Source: Athripsodes cinereus (Eukaryota; Arthropoda; Insecta; Trichoptera; Leptoceridae). From it: a stretch of DNA of 64,000 bases. Positions 23,844-35,043 of the stretch are shown here, piece by piece; within the stretch, counting starts at the first letter, position 1, and every line of letters begins with the position of its first letter. The notes under the pieces were generated by a model. That model did not search any database. It had not been told where the DNA came from and was given only the letters and a program-made list of their open reading frames with translations. The translations under genes were made by a program, and so were the position numbers. The stretch spans positions 10,543,290 through 10,607,289 of the forward strand of contig OX388316.1 of NCBI GenBank assembly GCA_947579605.1. The letters run 5' to 3'.

Positions 23844-24145
23844 CTCAAATAAATAATATATTATTATAAAGTTTTACATGTACTTTATTTAAAGTGACTC
23901 GAGTTTCGACATGTAATGTCATGGCATGAGTTTGAGAAAGACATTACATTTTTAATTTAAATATTTAAACTTGAATTACTATATTTATTTGTTACAATAA
24001 TTTAAATTACGCTATCGCGATTTCAGGGCACTTGCACCATTGACGAGCTTTTTAAAATAAGTGAAAAAGACATTACATGTCGAAACTCGAGTCACTTTAA
24101 ATAAAGTACATGTAAAACTATATAATAATATATTATTTATTTGAG
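23844..24145. mobile_element. Foldback MITE with 77-bp inverted arms
   Basis: The left arm (23844-23920) starts CTCAAATAAATAATATATTA and includes GTGACTCGAGTTTCGACATG. The right arm (24069-24145) is its near-exact reverse complement; I see only one or two differences. The 148-bp loop is AT-rich and contains a further GACATTACAT-related string. Long arms, short length and lack of coding capacity fit a foldback or MITE-type DNA element. I could not identify a target duplication, so the superfamily is unknown. The near-perfect arms suggest recent origin or strand-exchange correction. Confidence 0.8.
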
Positions 24146-24149
24146 AACT

Positions 24150-25402
24150 GATTAATTGCCTTTTATAGCAATTGACAAGACATGTCTACTGGTCAAAGTA
24201 ATGTTAAATGGAAGATTATTTGCATGCTTCCATATGTATAGATACGCTATATTTATAGCAAAGATATGTTTAAAAGCATAATACAAGTATACACTTTTCA
24301 ATGTCTACGTGACACAACATACAAAAAAAAGCATCGGATCTACGATGCCGCAAATTTATGTAGCGATTTATAAAAGAGTCAACCGGTCAATCCTACACCG
24401 ATCAATTGAAGTTTGCATAAGGTACGAGAATATGTTAGCTGCCAAGATAAATAATACCTATACGGTGTCAAGTACTGGCAGAGTAAGGGTGTATAAGGTG
24501 GATCGATTGAGATATAGATATGTAAGGACTTGTATCGGATCACGTCAGGAAGACTAAAATAAAAAAATATACTGAAACTTTAAAGAAGAAAACATATTGA
24601 TAGACATATTATTCGAATGTCATTTACTAGTACTGTCTTTAAGACTGTTATCTCATTTCTATGAAAATTTATTATACCTATTCCCAATTTTATTTATAAC
24701 TTTATAGCGACAATATTGGTATCAAAAACAGATTACTATTTTTGTTATACAAATAATAATATGAGTGTGATAAACGTGAAAATTATTTTGAAAACTAAGT
24801 AGGTAGGTAGATGAAATGCTTGGTGAATAGTTGAAAATAGTGTTTCGCAAAACACATCGAAACAATAGCGATTTTTTTAGATGACATGGGATACGAAACA
24901 CTACTTAAACAATTTTTTTATACAAAAGTTGAAAAAAGTAACATTGAAAAGGAGATTCGTCGTAAGAAATAATAATACAATGTATCAAAATACAATAATA
25001 ATAAAAGCTAATAATTAATGTAATTTGAACACTGAAAATGTAAATAATTTTCAATCATATGAAATAATATTGTTATTATTGCTGGTCATACTTTTGCAAC
25101 AGACAACAATAAAACAATACGTGAATCATTAACTATATCAATTTCGTACCTGAAGTTTATGACAGAAGGTAAATTAGCAACAGTTTGACTATAAGGTTAA
25201 CAATGATTTATAATAACCACAACTGGGCATTAACGAGTAACGAGTTAATAACTTTCGTTAGTATTATAATCAACTCTTAATTTCTAAGTTAATCTATAAA
25301 TAATTCATTAACTTGAACATGTAAAAAGTCACATTTGTACTTTTTAGTTCCTGGAATAACTGTACAATCAACGTCTACAATGCCACCCATCGTGATTGTC
25401 TT
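24150..25402. other. AT-rich region without recognisable gene
   Basis: The 82-codon frame at 24309-24557 (plus) has a less biased composition than most but no recognisable motif and no flanking support. Nothing else was found. Confidence 0.45.
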
Positions 25403-25411
25403 CAAATTTAA

Positions 25412-25632
25412 GAGCAGATCGTCGAGTTCGACAGAGTCAGAGTTCGTCGGTAGCCTGGAGGTAGAGTCTCGGCCTCGTGAACTAGGAATCCGTGGTTCGA
25501 TACCAGATGCCGGCAAACTCCCTTTCACGACAAAAGCTTTTAGTAGCTTACTGTGAAATATGTATAAGGTTGTATTTGGGTTAATAACAAACAAAACCCA
25601 GATACATCTTTTTTTTAAAAAAAAAAGATAAG
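25412..25632 (+). mobile_element. tRNA-derived SINE, copy 1
   Basis: A complete SINE flanked by the 9-bp duplication CAAATTTAA (25403-25411 and 25633-25641). The head carries an A-box-like GGTAGCCTGGAGGTAGAGTC and a B box GGTTCGATACC, the internal RNA polymerase III promoter of tRNA-derived SINEs. The body has AAACTCCCTTTCACG, AAAGCTTTTAG, TGTATTTGGGTT and AACAAAACCCAG blocks and ends in a T-run then an A-run. The 73-codon frame at 25335-25556 and the opposing frame read through the SINE and are not genes. Confidence 0.9.
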
Positions 25633-25644
25633 CAAATTTAAATA

Positions 25645-26341
25645 AATTAACTGAAACGACTAATTATAACTAACGTTACAATAAAAAAAACAGGGAGTAA
25701 TGAGAACCGATTTTTAACTATTTAGTTAACAATTATAATATATGATTAATTTTTGATTAATGGTACACAGCTTTAAATAATATTTACAGAATAGGGGAAA
25801 TATGAAAATTACAATAAAATATTGAATACGCATACCAAAACTTCATAGGTATTACTATTATTTACTGAATAATCCATCAGGGACATTCAGTTAAACACGT
25901 GATTGAAAACTACATAAAACCTCTCGTGTATTAGGTACAAGGTAGGTAAGTAGGTTTACCCTGCTAAGTAATTAAAAGCTCTTCTGACTATGTTAGTACT
26001 GAGTAATGAAGTTATGAAAATAATGTAACAGGTAGCGGTGAAAACACACGAATATTTACATGTTCGTTGATATAAGATAATCAATTACAACCAACTAATG
26101 TTGGTGGACGACTAATTAAGAATGGACATCTATTTGTTTAGTAGTAATGTACTAACCCACCACGTACCAATACTGGGACTGAGGTAATCGCTTTGCTTTA
26201 GGGAATATTACTAATATAACCTTCTAGAACTAAGCACCTGAGATGATAATGTCAAATGAAGATACCAACATAAACATATTTAATTACTATGTATTAGATT
26301 CTATTAACAAACAAACATACTTTCTATTTTATGGACTAGAG
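25645..26341. other. AT-rich region without recognisable gene
   Basis: No feature is seen between the SINE and the LINE-tail-like repeat insertion. Confidence 0.5.
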
Positions 26342-26353
26342 AGTAGAATAATT

Positions 26354-26496
26354 CAGCGATGAGGTATGCCGCCCATCCTAAATATATTATGTTTATTGAA
26401 ACAGAAAGGACATCCAGTATATTTATATCAAGCAGTTAGTTAACTGGCTACCACTCTTTTGGGAGATGTCACGATGGGATAACTAAAGATAAACAA
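26354..26496 (+). mobile_element. LINE-tail-like short repeat, copy 3, with 12-bp TSD
   Basis: The insertion is bounded by the perfect 12-bp duplication AGTAGAATAATT (26342-26353 and 26497-26508). It starts CAGCGATGAGGTATGCCGCC, includes AACTGGCTACCACTCTTTTG and ends GATGTCACGATGGGATAACT. This shows that the family moves by retrotransposition, copying from its 3' end. It is non-coding. Confidence 0.8.
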
Positions 26497-26562
26497 AGTA
26501 GAATAATTGTACATCTCAGTAGTAATATCTAATTACTGCTTTGTCTGGATAGGTATAGATAT

Positions 26563-26737
26563 TAAAAAAAAAAAGATATATCTGGGCTTTGTTATAAACC
26601 CAAATACAACTTTATACGCCTTTCACGGTAAGCTAAAAGCTTGTGTCGTGAAAGGGGAGTTAGCCGGCAACTGGGATCGAACCACGGACCCCTTGTTCAG
26701 AAGGCCCAGACTCTACCTCCAGGCTACCGACGAACTC
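26563..26737 (-). mobile_element. tRNA-derived SINE, copy 3
   Basis: Same family as the copies at 25412 and 34833, inverted. On the minus strand it reads GAGTTCGTCGGTAGCCTGGA, a B box GGTTCGATCCC, then CTTTCACGACACAAGC, TTGTATTTGGGTTT and a T-run tail. It lies about 0.9 kb from copy 1 in opposite orientation. The plus-strand frame 26507-26794 crosses it and is not a gene. Confidence 0.85.
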
Positions 26738-26814
26738 ATGTACAACGTAATTTTAATCATCTTGCATGGGTGTCTCAGATTACTCGTTTTATGATTTCTT
26801 TGTCATTTATTGAA

Positions 26815-26870
26815 TACTAGCTTTTATAACCCGGCAACGCTCGGGTTTAAAAACAGATATTCATCCAAAT
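26815..26870. repeat. Possible lepidopteran LINE-tail fragment (CTAGCTTTT...)
   Basis: The string ACTAGCTTTTATAACCCGGC followed by AACGCTCGGGTTT resembles dispersed repeats of butterfly and moth genomes that carry an ACTAGCTTTTxCCCGC motif, often seen at LINE 3' ends. It is recognised from memory only and its limits are uncertain. Confidence 0.35.
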
Positions 26871-27276
26871 ATGTGAGTTAAAACTACACAATCTTATTGA
26901 AAAAATGAACTTAAAATCTATTTAGCAGCAAAAAAGTACATGTCATAATAATAATCAGCTCTATGCGTGCCAAAATCATATATACAATACATACAGTTTG
27001 TCAAAAAATAGTTGACAAATAATCGAGGGCGCTGTTATCTTTCACATTGTAGCCCTATTCAAACATTGATTGTGTAAAAACGAAACCTTGTAAGAGAACC
27101 TACTTTCACATTACATTCATCACTTGCAATTCTCACTCTTTCTATCAGTCTCTTTCCGTGCATACATTTAGTTGCTGACTCTTTTTATTATTCACTCTTT
27201 TAGTTCCAGACAAAAAAAAATCCTATAGCTAATAATAATAAGCTAGGACCTCTCCAAATAAATGGACTTTTTACAT

Positions 27277-28002
27277 ACATACATATATACCATCACGCCA
27301 CTTCCCTCGCGGGGTAGGCAAAAAGGATTGAGCGCTTTTTCCTTCTATCCTTGCATACATCTTTCGCTTCCGTCACTGTCATACAATTTCTCATGCATGC
27401 TCTCCTGTTCAATGTGCTCAACACGTGACCGCCCTGTAGGATTTGATTTAAATGATCTTGCTTTTGAACCTCGGACGTCCACGTCTCCGAGCACCATTCC
27501 TCTTAGCCAAATATATTTTCTTTGTCATTCTGTCCTCATTCATTCTTTCCACATGCCCAAACCATTGTAACATATTTATATTCATCCCTGTAACCACACC
27601 AACTTTCATTCCACATTCCTTTCGTAAATAACTATTACACACACAATCTCTCAGACCTTTACCACACATCCTTCTCAACGATCTCATTTCTACCACTTTC
27701 ATCCTTCTCTAAACATGTCCACGTCTCACTTGCATACATGAGTGTTGGCACTAAGATAGCAGAGTGCACTAACCATTTAGCTGTGGTAGATATGTTCCTA
27801 TTTGCAATTATTGGTCGGATTGCACCATTTACCTTATTGCCAGCAACTTTTCTCCTTTCAATCGCTTTCACACTTCCCATCTCTCGTGAACAAACTATCC
27901 AAGTACACACATTCGTCAACTTGCTCTAACACTTCGTTGTCAATCATTACCTGTCATACTGTTCTCTCACTTCCTCTTTCAAAGACCATGACTTTGGACT
28001 TC
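27277..28002 (-). mobile_element. RTE-like LINE, second subfamily (copy B)
   Basis: A 5'-truncated LINE copy on the minus strand, flanked by TTTTACAT (27269-27276 and 28003-28010). Frames encode SKVMVFERGSE, AIERRKVAGNKVNGAIRPII, ILVPTLMYASETWTCLEKDE, LQWFGHVERMNEDRMTKKIY and GARRRGRPR, the same order as copy A downstream of the RT core. Several frameshifts and stops break it. It ends with GGCGTGATGGTATAT and a GTATGTA-type tail instead of the TATAG tail, so it represents a distinct subfamily shared with copy C at 38038. Plus-strand frames in this interval are shadows. Confidence 0.85.
27290..27985 (-). pseudogene. Broken C-terminal part of LINE reverse transcriptase ORF
   Basis: Segments of the ORF downstream of the YADD motif are present in at least three frames. 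The upstream segment (27659-27919) covers the ERRKVAG to LEKDES portion. The next (27448-27702) covers EMRSLRRMCGKGLRD to RRRGRPRFKSKII. The last, near 27290-27450, is the region corresponding to the terminal ILxAYP block. The RT catalytic core was lost with the 5' truncation. Confidence 0.75.
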
Positions 28003-28246
28003 TTTTACATGATAAAATCATTTAATAAATACTTAGCATTTTCACCTTCAGAAGCATATACTGGTTAAATGGCTGCATAATGATAGACATCATCTAACTA
28101 AGGATATCCTCACAATTACACATCCATGAAAATATGCTGTTAACTGTAATATTTTACATTAAAGGGAAAATAAAACAGACTCGTAATTATAATATAAAAC
28201 TATTTAATAAAAACAGTAAAATAAATATAAGAAATATGTAGTGTAA

Positions 28247-28373
28247 CATTCGACAGTGGACCGGTGTCAGAACCGTGGAGGAGCTGTTTCGCGCCGCCCA
28301 GGACAGAGAAGCTTTCTCCCAAATGGTCGTCAACGTCGGGGGGACCCGGCAAGACACATGAAGAAGAAGAAGA
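28247..28373 (+). mobile_element. Small LINE 3' fragment with (GAA)n tail
   Basis: A 127-bp insertion flanked by AGTGTAA (28240-28246 and 28374-28380). It contains 36 codons (28251-28361) ending at TGA, with RTVEELFRAAQDREAFSQMV as the key part. This matches the extreme C-terminus of insect LINE reverse transcriptases of the form W-T-x-x-R-T-V-E-E-L followed by Q-M-V-x-N-V. An AAGAAGAAG tail follows the stop. It is GC-rich compared with its surroundings and is a third LINE family in this window. Opposing minus-strand frames are shadows. Confidence 0.75.
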
Positions 28374-28399
28374 AGTGTAATACAAATGCACTTTTTGGC

Positions 28400-29117
28400 G
28401 AATGGAGTAGATATCAAAATCATCCTGGACGGCCTTCCCTATGTTTTCTTTTATAATTCTTCTTATAGAACTCACAGATAATCCAGAAAGAAAAGAACAT
28501 TGAAATTCATCAGCAATACAGTAATTTAACTTCCTAGAAACACGGGATTGTCATATAAGTGAGTCATCGAGACATTCCATACACAATCATTTAATGATGC
28601 ATTATTATTAAGCATCTGAGACATTCACTTCAGCTTTTTATTTAGCTTATTCTAATATTCGGTAAAATAATTTGCCTTTTTAAGTAAATTCATTACATTA
28701 AATATATTTTAAGAAGGCACAGAATTGAATAGTAATCTTGTAATAGAAATACAATTAAGAGTCGTCAAACATAAAAAAAATACAATTTAAAATATTAAGA
28801 CAGTGCTTACCAGTCAAATCAATGTTTTTTGGAAAACATTGTTAATCTACCAGCGTAGTTTTTGAGCTTCAAACTCCGCTTAACACTGGGAATATTTCTT
28901 GAAAACATTTTTTTTAGATACACTACGTATTGTTTTATTCAGTTTTATATTTTTAAAGTCTTTTAAAATCAAAACAAAGTCAAAAAAATTTACCGGATCA
29001 CCAAACGCTATACAATTGACAGATCGGACAGTGTTGCCAGTGTAACTAATTTGTGTTTTATCATCGGTACAAATATCTGTTGCATTAGAAAAAAAGGGAA
29101 TCGTGAGAAAATAATTA
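28400..29117. other. AT-rich region without recognisable gene
   Basis: No gene is seen. A short imperfect inverted repeat near 28815-28890 is too weak to name. Confidence 0.45.
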
Positions 29118-29600
29118 TTCTAAAGTAGCATTCACATTGCTTCACACTGGATGATCATTCAGAGTGTCAGGGTCAAACCTGTTCATCGAAAGTGAACACG
29201 TCTGTTCACATTTGTTCATCCTATGCTCTCACTGCCATGTCAACACTTTCAGTCATGTTGTATTTTGACATATTTTCGTACAAAAATATAATTAAATAAA
29301 TAAAAAAATGAAAAAAAGCCCTTAAAACAAATCAATATAGTTCTCGACTGCATAATAATTTTGTATATGATTCTGACATTCTATACAAATTCATAGAGAA
29401 TAAAACAAAAAATAAGATAAAATTTGTTTATGGTCGTTTCAGTGAAAGGTCCTTTCATCGAAATTATGACGGGCTGTTATCGCTTTCATCCGTCATCGCT
29501 AGTGATCATTATTGATGAAACGCCCGTTCACACCTTTTTATCTTGGAGGTTCATCCGGAGTGATCACTGAAAGTGAACAAATGTGAACGACCCTTTAGAA
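29118..29600. mobile_element. MITE with diverged terminal inverted repeats
   Basis: The left end reads TTCTAAAGTAGCATTCACAT and the right end, reverse-complemented, reads TTCTAAAGGGTCGTTCACAT. Both continue with GTTCAC/GTGAAC-rich subterminal sequence and a GATGATCATTC/GTGATCACTC block. No coding capacity was seen. A DNA transposon derivative of about 480 bp is the best explanation. The end GGGTCGTTCACA is reminiscent of PIF/Harbinger-type termini, but no clean target duplication is visible. Confidence 0.6.
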
Positions 29601-29644
29601 AACTGACGATATTTATTCCTATACTATTTCGAAAATTTAGCGAT

Positions 29645-29655
29645 GGGGGGGGGGG
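29645..29655. repeat. Poly-G run (11 bases)
   Basis: An uninterrupted G11 in otherwise AT-rich DNA. It may be a sequencing or assembly weak point. Confidence 0.8.
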
Positions 29656-29659
29656 TAGA

Positions 29660-30720
29660 AATTGAAATATGAAACAGAATTGTGAACAGTATGATTTATA
29701 TCATTTTTGGGTAGATGGCGCTCTTGTAGCTGACTGAACCCATAACTTCTCCAATTTTTTAATCAAATATAATAGTTTATCGATTAAGTTTTTATTTATT
29801 TTTATTTTCCGACCAAAATAAAGTGTTTTTTTTATTTGATAGTTTTGTTTTTTGTGTTTGTTTCTTAAAATTAAGTGATAAATTTTAATAAAATTAAATC
29901 TAATACCTAAAATTTGTGACAATAAAAATAGTTTACATGATTTGTATTTTAAGAGTAATAAAAATAAATTAAAGTGACAAATAATATTGTAAATGCGCTC
30001 TTGAGGTGATTTCATTACAAAAACAGCGCAATATAAGTGATCTAATAATAATCATGTTGGAGTAAAAATTATATGTGCGGTATTTTCTTGGCAAAATGCA
30101 GGTAATTTTGGTCACACAATCTGGCAACCCTGATTTTGACACTTAGTATCTCTATGCTTATTATGACAGTTTTGAATTGTTTACGTTTAGTGTTAGAAAT
30201 TCTATAATTATTTTGAATTTAGAATACTTTCATGAAATTTAAAATTACTGCAAACCATACAATAATAATTTTATTATACGAAAGTACAAATCGCGGACAT
30301 TATTCTTTATTTGAAATGTAATTATATTCCTAAAAAATAGATGTAACGCAAATAATGCTTTAGAGCCACAAATTTCTTTTCAGAGTGAGTCATAAAACAG
30401 AATTATAAAGTTGGTATGCAATTCTAACAATTATCTTTATCAATAGACAGTATCTTAATATCTAAATTTTGAAAATCTTATGTTTTTAGATGCATGTTTT
30501 GAATAAATGAAATACTTCTAATGAAACAGATTGATGCAAGCATAATATTGAAATGATATCCTTTACAAAAGTGCCTAACTACCATTATGTTAAATGCAAG
30601 TTTTAGAAATGTTATCTATGGCTTGGTATAGTTATATTATATGATGACATTATATTATGAGATAATTAAGAATGATGCATCTCACACCCTTTTCTGTGAT
30701 TGTTATAACAGATAACTTTA
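29660..30720. other. AT-rich region without recognisable gene
   Basis: The 104-codon minus-strand frame at 29701-30015 is Lys/Ile/Leu-rich and AT-driven. The motif TCTGGCAACCCTGATTTTGA near 30119 resembles strings found in MITEs and near insect promoters, but nothing supports a transcription start. Confidence 0.45.
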
Positions 30721-30724
30721 TTTA

Positions 30725-31035
30725 GAAATTAAAAGAAACTCAGAATATCCTTCAATAAAATAAGAACACATATAAATAGTATTGTTGTAGATATGAGTTT
30801 TTTTATTTTATTTTGATGTTTACCTTACTTTGACAAAAGAACATTGAAGCATCATTGAATTAGTTCTGTGTTTTTGATATTATTGGTAACCATATTTTGA
30901 AATAAAAAGAAACTGAATATCAACAATAAAATAAGAACACATATTAATAGCATGGTCGTAGATATATGAGATTTTTAGTGATTTTCAAGTTTACCAAACA
31001 TCGACAAAAGATCGTTGATACATCATCATTTATAA
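30725..31035 (+). repeat. Two-copy tandem duplication, about 171-bp period
   Basis: The first unit starts near 30725 and the second near 30899. Shared blocks in order are AAAAGAAACT, CAATAAAATAAGAACACATA, AATAGTATTGTTGTAGATAT versus AATAGCATGGTCGTAGATAT, GTTTACC and GACAAAAGA-CGTTGA-CATCAT. The units are diverged but clearly homologous and non-coding. This is an old local duplication or a remnant of a longer satellite. Confidence 0.7.
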
Positions 31036-31039
31036 ATTA

Positions 31040-32288
31040 AATCTTTATAAAAGTATACATATTAAATGTTTTCAGCTCGCCTACTGGATGATACATATCG
31101 TACAGAGGACATAAAAGTCAAAAAACAAACAAACTAATGAACTGATGTACCAACCAAAATATTAATGTATTGGATTCTATGTCATTCATGTCGGCCATTA
31201 TGAAATTAGCCCAAGATGTCAAAAATATGCAATTTTAACTTGCATAATTCAGGAGTTTTTATCATAATCAAACACAACAATTTATAACCAAAATAATCCC
31301 CAAATGTTTAGTTTCAGTACTGATGTATTTCGCGTCACATCCATTGTGAAATTAATTCAGTACACTGAAAAATGTTCGACCATGAATATTGCTACTTACA
31401 AAAACTTTCATAGATTTTTCCATACAAATTTTCTTATTATAATTTCTTTATCAATACATAAGATATTTTAAATGTTTTTAGCCTTGAACGTGCCCAGGAG
31501 ATGAGACCTCGTATAGAGTGTATTATTTTACTTCTGTCTTTCCTTATTTCAGAGTCCATAAAGGACATACGCACATACGAACCGACTCAAATATTTATGT
31601 GTGGATTTATTGTTTATCTCTCTCACTGTAATCTCATTGGTCAAAACCTGTGATGGAAAGATGATTGTGATTTTCTTATTTAAATAATTATTAAAATGTA
31701 CCAGTTGGTAAATTAATTATAGACAATATTTTATGGCTATATTTCTATAACTATCTTAACATGATATTGAAAAAAAAAGCTTGAATAAAAATATTTTGTA
31801 AAATAAATATTTATTCACGACAATAACTTATGATAAAGAATGAAAACAATAGAATTATTGAGAGAGAGAAAAGCTAGTGCGGACATTGTTAACAAGAAAC
31901 AAACAAAAGGTTCGATATGGTAAGCTAAATTACTTTCAAAGGACAGTAAACAAAGACTTTAAGTATTCATCATTAAGATAATCCTTGAAACAGAAAAACT
32001 TTTAATAATCTTTCTTGGACAAATTGATAATCTCAGTATAATAGTAACACTTTCTACATTGTTTCGAAATAACTTCATTTTATATAAACATAAACTATAA
32101 TAAGGTAAAAAAAAAACACTTTCACTTTGAACAATATTTGATTCGGAAGCCTTTCGGGTGGACACTCATCATAAGTGAGTTTTTATTAAAAAATTTTTTT
32201 TATTAAAATTAACTTTCAAAAAGTTATTCTAAAGTACTATATAATCGTTATAATTAGCTCCTTACATGTAAGTATCAGGTTTTGAAAT
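31040..32288. other. AT-rich region without recognisable gene
   Basis: No gene is seen. The 31470-31600 stretch is slightly less AT-rich but has no recognisable frame. Confidence 0.45.
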
Positions 32289-32295
32289 CAATGGT

Positions 32296-32553
32296 ATTTT
32301 ATCTGAAAGAGGGGTGTACGAAAACGCTGATGTCCGAGAGCTACGTAGCATGATCATGTAGATCAAATTCGGAAAATAGAGAAATCGGCGTGCGTTGTAT
32401 GAATGTAGGGAAAGCAAAAGAATTTTCTGTACAGGATAAATGCAGGAATAGAGCTGTGTGCATTGATATAACACATAACATATTAGATCAATGGCTGTGT
32501 GGCGTTTCGTCCTTTCTGCCTGCGGGATACGGCATGTGGGTTAAGTATAGTAA
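32296..32553 (+). mobile_element. RTE-like LINE fragment (copy F)
   Basis: Flanked by CAATGGT (32289-32295 and 32554-32560). It aligns with the last part of copy A: TTATCTGAAAGAGGGGTGTA, CGGCGTGCG, GAATGTAGGGAAAGCAAAAG, TGTGGCGTTTCGTCCTTTCT and GGGATACGGC, then one GTATAG tail unit. The reading frame is broken. Extra sequence of about 55 bp lies at about 32435-32490 relative to copy A. Confidence 0.75.
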
Positions 32554-32564
32554 CAATGGTTTTC

Positions 32565-34822
32565 AAATTATAAGATGGTTTTTAAGGCACATCAAAAAAA
32601 TTAGAACAAAAGCAAAGCTATATAAACTATAGTGACAGTACTCAGTGTTCAATATGTACATTTGTGTAATTCAAATACACCTAGTAATAAATAGCTAAGA
32701 TATTACAGTAAACACGAACGAGTATTTTCATCGTTATAGCACATCATGAAATTGAGAATTTACGTCAATCAAACAATCAACACTATAGGATAAAGATGTA
32801 CACAGAGCTTTTGTGAATATTGATTGCTCTGTTGAGGGATATTTTCGCAGGTTGTTGTATGAGGCACGCCAATTCATTCCACCTATTTTATTATTCAAGC
32901 GGAGTAAATGAGAATTGTTAAGTATTGGTAATGCCATAAATTACACACAAATACCCACTTGTTTCAGAGAGCATACATCCTTTATGCTTTTAATAATATA
33001 TTTTATCTTCTAGTTCAATTCAATCAATAAAAATATCCGTTAAAGCATACCCAATACTTTGGAAATGATATTTGGTTATGTTTAATATTAACATTTTTAC
33101 GCTATAATGATGTGAAATAAATAAAATGACAAATTTCTTTACGGTAATAACAAGGTAACAACCAACAAAAAAAGTTTCCAACAACCTATGAAGTCTTATC
33201 AATCAAGCATTACATTAACAAACTTTCTAACAAAACTTTGATGTCATAACCAATTCCACACTCTTATCATCAATCAAAGGAATAGCGTGATTTACACAGC
33301 GGAATGAGGCAGATTTTCACAAGAAAAGTATAATATGTTACTAACAACATGCAGTGGCTTGTAATGCTAGAAACATATGAATCAATATAATGACGTGAGA
33401 CGTAGCGGAATTGGATTATTATAACGAAGTTAAAAAGCAGCGCCTAATGACTGTAACAAATTACAATGTTCTGCCACTCTACAAGGCTGACACGTTGGCG
33501 TTACTTGTGGTATACCCGAAAAAGGAGGTAATTTGTAGGGAGAAATACTACGACAAACTCAAGTGTAAAACCTCCAATAAAAGCAAAAATATAATGAAAT
33601 GGATGTACTTGCACCTACTAAATACATACAATACATATAATATACTTAGCAACATACCAAACAGCACGTATCTACGGTGGCGAATAATGAATTAGTTTAC
33701 CTGAAACATAAAGAAAAAGTATCATTAAAATATGTAAGCGTATATTCTGAATTATATCGAGAGATAAAAGGTCGGTAATTACAATGATCACATCTCGCAT
33801 TTTGCTGACGAGGGAGGTCTGCGTGATATATGGATGTAGGGACACCTAGGTAATATCAAAGATAACCTGGTACATATAAGTAACGGGTCAGTAATGTTTG
33901 AATTAGCTCCAGGTCAATGGAGAACCTTATTCAAACTGCTGATGAGGGTTTTCTAAAGAACAACAACGTCAATGGTTTGGTAGCCTACAAATATGGACAA
34001 ATACCTTTCCTACATTATACAAATATTAGTCAGCAAATAAAAATGTAAGTATGTGTACGAGAGGACATATAACATGGCCAAAGAAAGAAAGGGATCGATG
34101 AGTCGACATTGTAAAATATATTCACAATAGGGGAGAAAGGAGTTTATTTCAAAAGGATACACTAACATTGAAAGACGAAATCGGATATTTTTTGAGGCTT
34201 ATTTTGACTTTATGATAAATATAACAAGCAATATATCGAGACAAATGGATGCGCTGATTCAAAACTAGCCATTTATTAGACGCAGATATTCATTTGCATT
34301 CACATAATATCTATTCAGCACATGATAACTATAACTTGGTTTTCCTAGAAACAGTGACGCAATATTGCGACGATTACAATTTATAGTATAAATAATGGTA
34401 GCATTTTTTCCAGGGAAAGTTGAGTATTTAATACGACTTTAGGTCCATACAATGATAATATTAGAGGCAGTCGTCTGAAGTATGCAATAGCTGCATCGTG
34501 AATAATTCAACCTAGTTGGCAGAATATCAACATTCTACTATTTCAGCAGAACTACGTACTTGTATATTCAGTCAGTGACATAATATAAATGTATCTACAC
34601 AATAGTATTGTAGTCATTGTAAAATATACCTATAGATCTAACATTACCTACCGCAACTCAAATTCCAAAGGTCAAGGACGTTTAAATTACTGGAAGAGAA
34701 AATGTATATTTTGAGACATGTCCAAAATTATGAACCATCAGTCAACAGACAAGATTCTTATTTTACAAAAAGGTGATATTTTTTCATTACTTATTCATTC
34801 CCCTTAAACAAACACTGCTCTC
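32565..34822. other. AT-rich region without recognisable gene
   Basis: The 94-codon frame at 33411-33695 (plus) has charged, Tyr- and Lys-rich composition and no domain that I can recognise. The region 33780-34260 is somewhat less AT-rich and may hold an ancient decayed element, but I could not align it to anything. Confidence 0.4.
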
Positions 34823-34832
34823 AAAAGAAGAT

Positions 34833-35043
34833 GACGGAAAAAGCTGTTATCAGAGCGATTGGTTCGTCGGTAGCCTGGAGGTAGAGTCTCGATCTCCGGA
34901 ACAAGGGGTCCGTGGTTCGATCCCAGGTGCCGGCAAACTCCCTTTCACGGCACAAGCTTTTAGCATAGTGTGAAAGGTGTATAAGCTTGTATTTGGGTTT
35001 ATAACAAACAAAACCCAGATTTATCTTTTTTTTTTTTTTAAAA
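34833..35043 (+). mobile_element. tRNA-derived SINE, copy 2
   Basis: The best preserved copy, flanked by AAAAGAAGAT (34823-34832 and 35044-35053). It has the A-box-like GGTAGCCTGGAGGTAGAGTC, a canonical B box GGTTCGATCCC, the CCCTTTCACGGCACAAGC and GTATTTGGGTTTATAAC body blocks, and a T-run followed by an A-run. The 66-codon frame at 34773-34973 reads through it. It would be transcribed by RNA polymerase III if active and mobilised by a LINE partner not identified here. Confidence 0.9.

Noticed and set aside
25440..25520. Possible tRNA gene (A-box-like and B-box motifs)
   Set aside because: No cloverleaf with an acceptor stem can be formed, the body and T/A tail follow, and TSDs flank it: a tRNA-derived SINE.
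25289..25594. 101-codon minus-strand frame and its plus-strand partner
   Set aside because: Both read through SINE copy 1.
27262..28068. Plus-strand frames of 63-102 codons
   Set aside because: They are shadows of the minus-strand LINE copy B.
33411..33695. 94-codon plus-strand frame
   Set aside because: No domain; composition follows base composition. Not impossible as a coding relic but unsupported.
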